Shown here in pieces: positions 7,061 through 8,499 of a stretch of DNA of 8,499 bases. Under the pieces are notes generated by a model, which saw only the letters and a program-made list of their open reading frames with translations, did no database searches and was not told where the DNA came from. The stretch is from an uncultured Moheibacter sp. Lineage in GTDB: Bacteria; Bacteroidota; Bacteroidia; Flavobacteriales; Weeksellaceae. How positions within the stretch are numbered: the stretch's first letter is position 1; each line of letters starts with the position of its first letter. The stretch spans positions 1 to 8,499 of the forward strand of contig CALLXZ010000160.1 in the NCBI GenBank assembly GCA_937875605.1. The letters are read 5' to 3'. The position numbers and the translations under genes are program-made.

Positions 7061-7137
7061 TCAGCAAGCAATGTCTAAGTGGTTGATATAATCTCGCCTT
7101 AAACATTTAGATGCTAAACCAACCGGAAAATGGTTTA
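7061..7137 (-). ncRNA. Putative structured leader RNA upstream of rpsB
   Basis: Read on the minus strand, an inner 10-base-pair stem is formed by AATGTTTAAG (7107-7098) and CTTAGACATT (7079-7070), with one U-G pair and an 18-base loop. It is continued outward, across a small internal loop, by TTAGCA (7117-7112) pairing with TGCTGA (7066-7061), again with one U-G pair. A further stem, TAAACCA/TGGTTTA (7137-7131 with 7121-7115), shares bases 7115-7117 with the outer stem, so the two would compete. The structure ends 31 bases before the rpsB start. By analogy with S2-controlled rpsB leaders in gammaproteobacteria it may mediate feedback by S2; this is inference, with no sequence similarity claimed. 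Confidence 0.45.
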
Positions 7138-7156
7138 TTAATTTATTTTCTTTGAA

Positions 7157-7217
7157 GATTAAAGTTTTAAGTTCATGTTGATATTAAATTCAGACAATGA
7201 ATATAAAACTTTTAATC
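7157..7217 (-). repeat. Long imperfect inverted repeat after rpsI
   Basis: GATTAAAGTTTTA (7157-7169) pairs with TAAAACTTTTAATC (7204-7217), giving 13 pairs with one bulged base. Inside, after a 2x2 internal loop, TTCAT (7172-7176) pairs with ATGAA (7197-7201). On the minus strand the hairpin begins eight bases after the rpsI stop. The stem is AT-rich and is not followed by a T-tract, so it is not a typical terminator. It could protect or process the rpsI 3' end, or partially pause transcription before rpsB. Confidence 0.5.
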
Positions 7218-7224
7218 CTGATTC

Positions 7225-7611
7225 TTAACGTTTAGAGAACTGGAATCTCTTACGAGCTTTCTTCTGACCAAATTTCTTACGCTCAACCATACGTGGATCA
7301 CGAGTCAATAATCCTTCTGGTTTCAATTGCGTTCTGAAATCTGTATCAACCTCGCAAAGTGCTCGAGAAATACCCAAACGGATAGCTTCTGCCTGACCTG
7401 TAATTCCTCCGCCAAACACCTTTACATCTACATTGTATTTACCTTTGGTTCCGGTGATTGACAATGGCTGCTCTACTTTATACTGTAGAACTCCTGTCGT
7501 GAAATATTCCTTCAACTCACGGCCATTAATAAAGATTTCGCCGTTTCCTTCTTGTAGATAAACACGAGCTACTGAAGTTTTTCTTCGGCCTATTTTGTGA
7601 ACGATTGCCAT
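7225..7611 (-). CDS. rpsI: 30S ribosomal protein S9
   Basis: S9 sits in the head of the 30S subunit, and its C-terminal tail reaches the P-site tRNA. The 128-residue protein has [12 protein letters not shown] (8-19), [19 protein letters not shown] (67-85), [19 protein letters not shown] (101-119) and the basic tail ending RFQFSKR with the terminal SKR that contacts tRNA. Length is standard for bacterial S9. It starts only two bases after the rplM stop, the usual rplM-rpsI pair, so the two are almost certainly translationally coupled and made in equal amounts. Confidence 0.98.
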   Translation of the reverse strand: MAIVHKIGRRKTSVARVYLQEGNGEIFINGRELKEYFTTGVLQYKVEQPLSITGTKGKYNVDVKVFGGGITGQAEAIRLGISRALCEVDTDFRTQLKPEGLLTRDPRMVERKKFGQKKARKRFQFSKR

Positions 7612-7613
7612 AA

Positions 7614-8069
7614 TTATAAATATGCGTTAATGTCTATTGATTTTGGTTTCTGACCTTGGTGCGGATGTTCTTCTCCTGTATAAACGTATACATTTGATAA
7701 AATCTGACTTCCCAATTTATTTTTTGGAAGCATCCCTTTCACCGCTTTTTCAATCAAACGAATTGGATCTTTATCAAATAATTGCTGAGCTGTCAAACTT
7801 CTTTGACCTCCCGGATAACCTGTGTGACGAATGTATAATTTTTCATCCCATTTTTTTCCGGTTAATTGAATTTTGTCAGCATTTAGAACGACCACATAAT
7901 CTCCACAATCAGCATGAGGCGTAAAACTTGTTTTATGCTTTCCTCTTGCCAATTTAGCAACTCCTGATGCCAATCTACCTAAACTTAGGCCGGCAGCATC
8001 TACCTGAATCCACTCCTTTTGTGCGGTTTCTTTATTTGCCGATATTGTTTTATAACTCAACGTATCCAC
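7614..8069 (-). CDS. rplM: 50S ribosomal protein L13
   Basis: L13 is an early-assembly protein of the 50S subunit. From a GTG at 8069 the protein is 151 residues, beginning [20 protein letters not shown], the usual flavobacterial L13 N-terminus. It contains GRLAS (31-35), [12 protein letters not shown] (56-67), [20 protein letters not shown] (69-88) and the family signature [12 protein letters not shown] (99-110). An upstream in-frame ATG at 8135 would add 22 residues not found in L13. That start lies upstream of the predicted transcription start and its codons overlap the -7 box at 8119-8126, so I reject it. The gene heads the rplM-rpsI-rpsB-tsf operon, with a leader of about 45 bases. Confidence 0.95.
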   Translation of the reverse strand: MDTLSYKTISANKETAQKEWIQVDAAGLSLGRLASGVAKLARGKHKTSFTPHADCGDYVVVLNADKIQLTGKKWDEKLYIRHTGYPGGQRSLTAQQLFDKDPIRLIEKAVKGMLPKNKLGSQILSNVYVYTGEEHPHQGQKPKSIDINAYL

Positions 8070-8118
8070 TGTATTGATTTTTAATAATTTATATGTATGT
8101 GAATGAAAATTCGGGTTG

Positions 8119-8150
8119 CAAATGTAGGAATTCATTTTATTAATCCCAAA
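8119..8150 (-). promoter_or_regulatory. Promoter of the rplM-rpsI-rpsB-tsf operon
   Basis: On the minus strand TTTG (8150-8147) and TACATTTG (8126-8119) are separated by 20 bases, an exact fit to the Bacteroidota -33/-7 pattern TTTG-N(19-21)-TAnnTTTG. It is the best promoter in the window, as expected for ribosomal protein genes. Transcription should start near 8115, which sets the rplM start at the GTG at 8069. It lies just after the terminator of the preceding gene. Confidence 0.75.
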
Positions 8151-8177
8151 TGCTTTTCAGAATAATTTTAATTTATT

Positions 8178-8208
8178 GAAAATAAAAATGCCTCGATTGT
8201 CGAGGCAT
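8178..8208 (-). terminator. Rho-independent terminator of the partial T9SS gene
   Basis: On the minus strand a perfect 9-base-pair GC-rich stem, ATGCCTCGA/TCGAGGCAT with a 3-base loop, runs directly into TTTTTATTTT. It begins 25 bases after the stop codon at 8233-8235 and isolates the ribosomal operon from its upstream neighbour. Confidence 0.88.
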
Positions 8209-8232
8209 CTTATTTTAATAAGGGTTAATTAA

Positions 8233-8499
8233 TTATTTAACCACAACTTTTTTAGTCAAAGTTTCTTTTCCAGCTTGGATTTTAACGATATAAACTCCTG
8301 AAGGAAGTGTGCTCATGTTTATCTGAGTAGAAACGCTGTTAGGGTTTGATTTCAATACTTGCTGACCAGCAGTGTTGAAGACAGCTACATTTGTAATGTT
8401 AGATTTAGCTGAAATGTTTACATTATCTTTAATAACTGTAGGATAAACAGAGATAGTAGCTCCTGTTACATCAGAAACACCCATTATTGGACCTTCATA
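8233..8499 (-). CDS. C-terminal part of a T9SS type A sorting-domain protein (partial)
   Basis: The frame is open to the window edge, so these 88 residues are the C-terminus of a larger protein; the ATG at 8484 is internal rather than a start. The sequence shows the full type A sorting domain: ISVYPTVIKDNVNIS, a middle strand VAVFNTAGQQVL, then the pattern INMSTLPSGVYIVKIQAG and the basic end TLTKKVVVK. Such domains send proteins through the type IX system across the outer membrane, where the domain is normally cleaved off and the cargo is released or attached to the surface. The passenger that would reveal the function lies outside the window. It resembles the small T9SS gene at 4851-5195 only in domain pattern, not closely in sequence. 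A strong terminator follows. Confidence 0.9.
   Translation of the reverse strand, partial: YEGPIMGVSDVTGATISVYPTVIKDNVNISAKSNITNVAVFNTAGQQVLKSNPNSVSTQINMSTLPSGVYIVKIQAGKETLTKKVVVK

Noticed and set aside
7637..7924. Plus-strand open frame of 95 codons opposite rplM
   Set aside because: It is antisense to the conserved L13 coding sequence and has no motifs or promoter of its own.
8233..8484. Complete 83-residue protein starting at the ATG at 8484
   Set aside because: The frame stays open upstream to the window edge and the sequence begins inside a sorting domain without a signal peptide, so it is the end of a larger gene.
1..8499. tRNA or rRNA genes, CRISPR arrays, insertion sequences, phage genes or defence systems
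   Set aside because: No tRNA-like folds, regularly spaced repeats, transposase-like frames or terminal repeats were seen by eye; gene content is core metabolism and translation plus two T9SS-related genes.

Overview
The window looks like chromosomal core sequence from a member of the Bacteroidota, most likely a flavobacterium. The evidence is its AT-rich composition, three exact TAnnTTTG-type -7 promoter boxes close to genes plus a fourth upstream of hemA, few Shine-Dalgarno sites, two proteins with type IX secretion (T9SS) C-terminal sorting domains, and flavobacterial versions of the haem and ribosomal proteins. This assignment is from reading the sequence, not from a database search.

Left part (1-4223): the N-terminal 64 codons of a minus-strand gene, probably an AraC-type regulator, diverge from a plus-strand haem operon hemA-hemC-hemD-hemE. 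The four genes are packed with a 0-base gap, a 4-base overlap and a 14-base overlap. They cover glutamyl-tRNA to glutamate semialdehyde (HemA), then porphobilinogen to hydroxymethylbilane (HemC), uroporphyrinogen III (HemD) and coproporphyrinogen III (HemE). hemL and hemB, needed between HemA and HemC, are not in the window.

Middle part (4246-5195): two minus-strand genes. One is a small Rnk/GreA-C-terminal-domain protein convergent with hemE. The other is a 114-residue secreted protein that is almost nothing but a T9SS sorting domain. They are separated by 212 bases holding two small hairpins, one of them terminator-like.

Right part (5263-8150): the minus-strand operon rplM-rpsI-rpsB-tsf, read from a well-formed promoter at 8119-8150 and ended by a strong hairpin-plus-T-tract terminator at 5263-5293. 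A second strong terminator lies between rpsB and tsf. The 195-base rpsI-rpsB gap contains two substantial secondary structures that no coding feature explains. The window ends inside a minus-strand gene for a larger T9SS-secreted protein, of which only the C-terminal 88 residues are visible, with its own terminator.

Most of the window is ordinary housekeeping sequence, and I do not see a new multi-gene system. The points most worth a second look are the putative rpsB leader RNA, the intercistronic terminator before tsf, the sorting-domain-only secreted protein, and promoters placed so close to start codons that hemA and that small protein should have nearly leaderless mRNAs.
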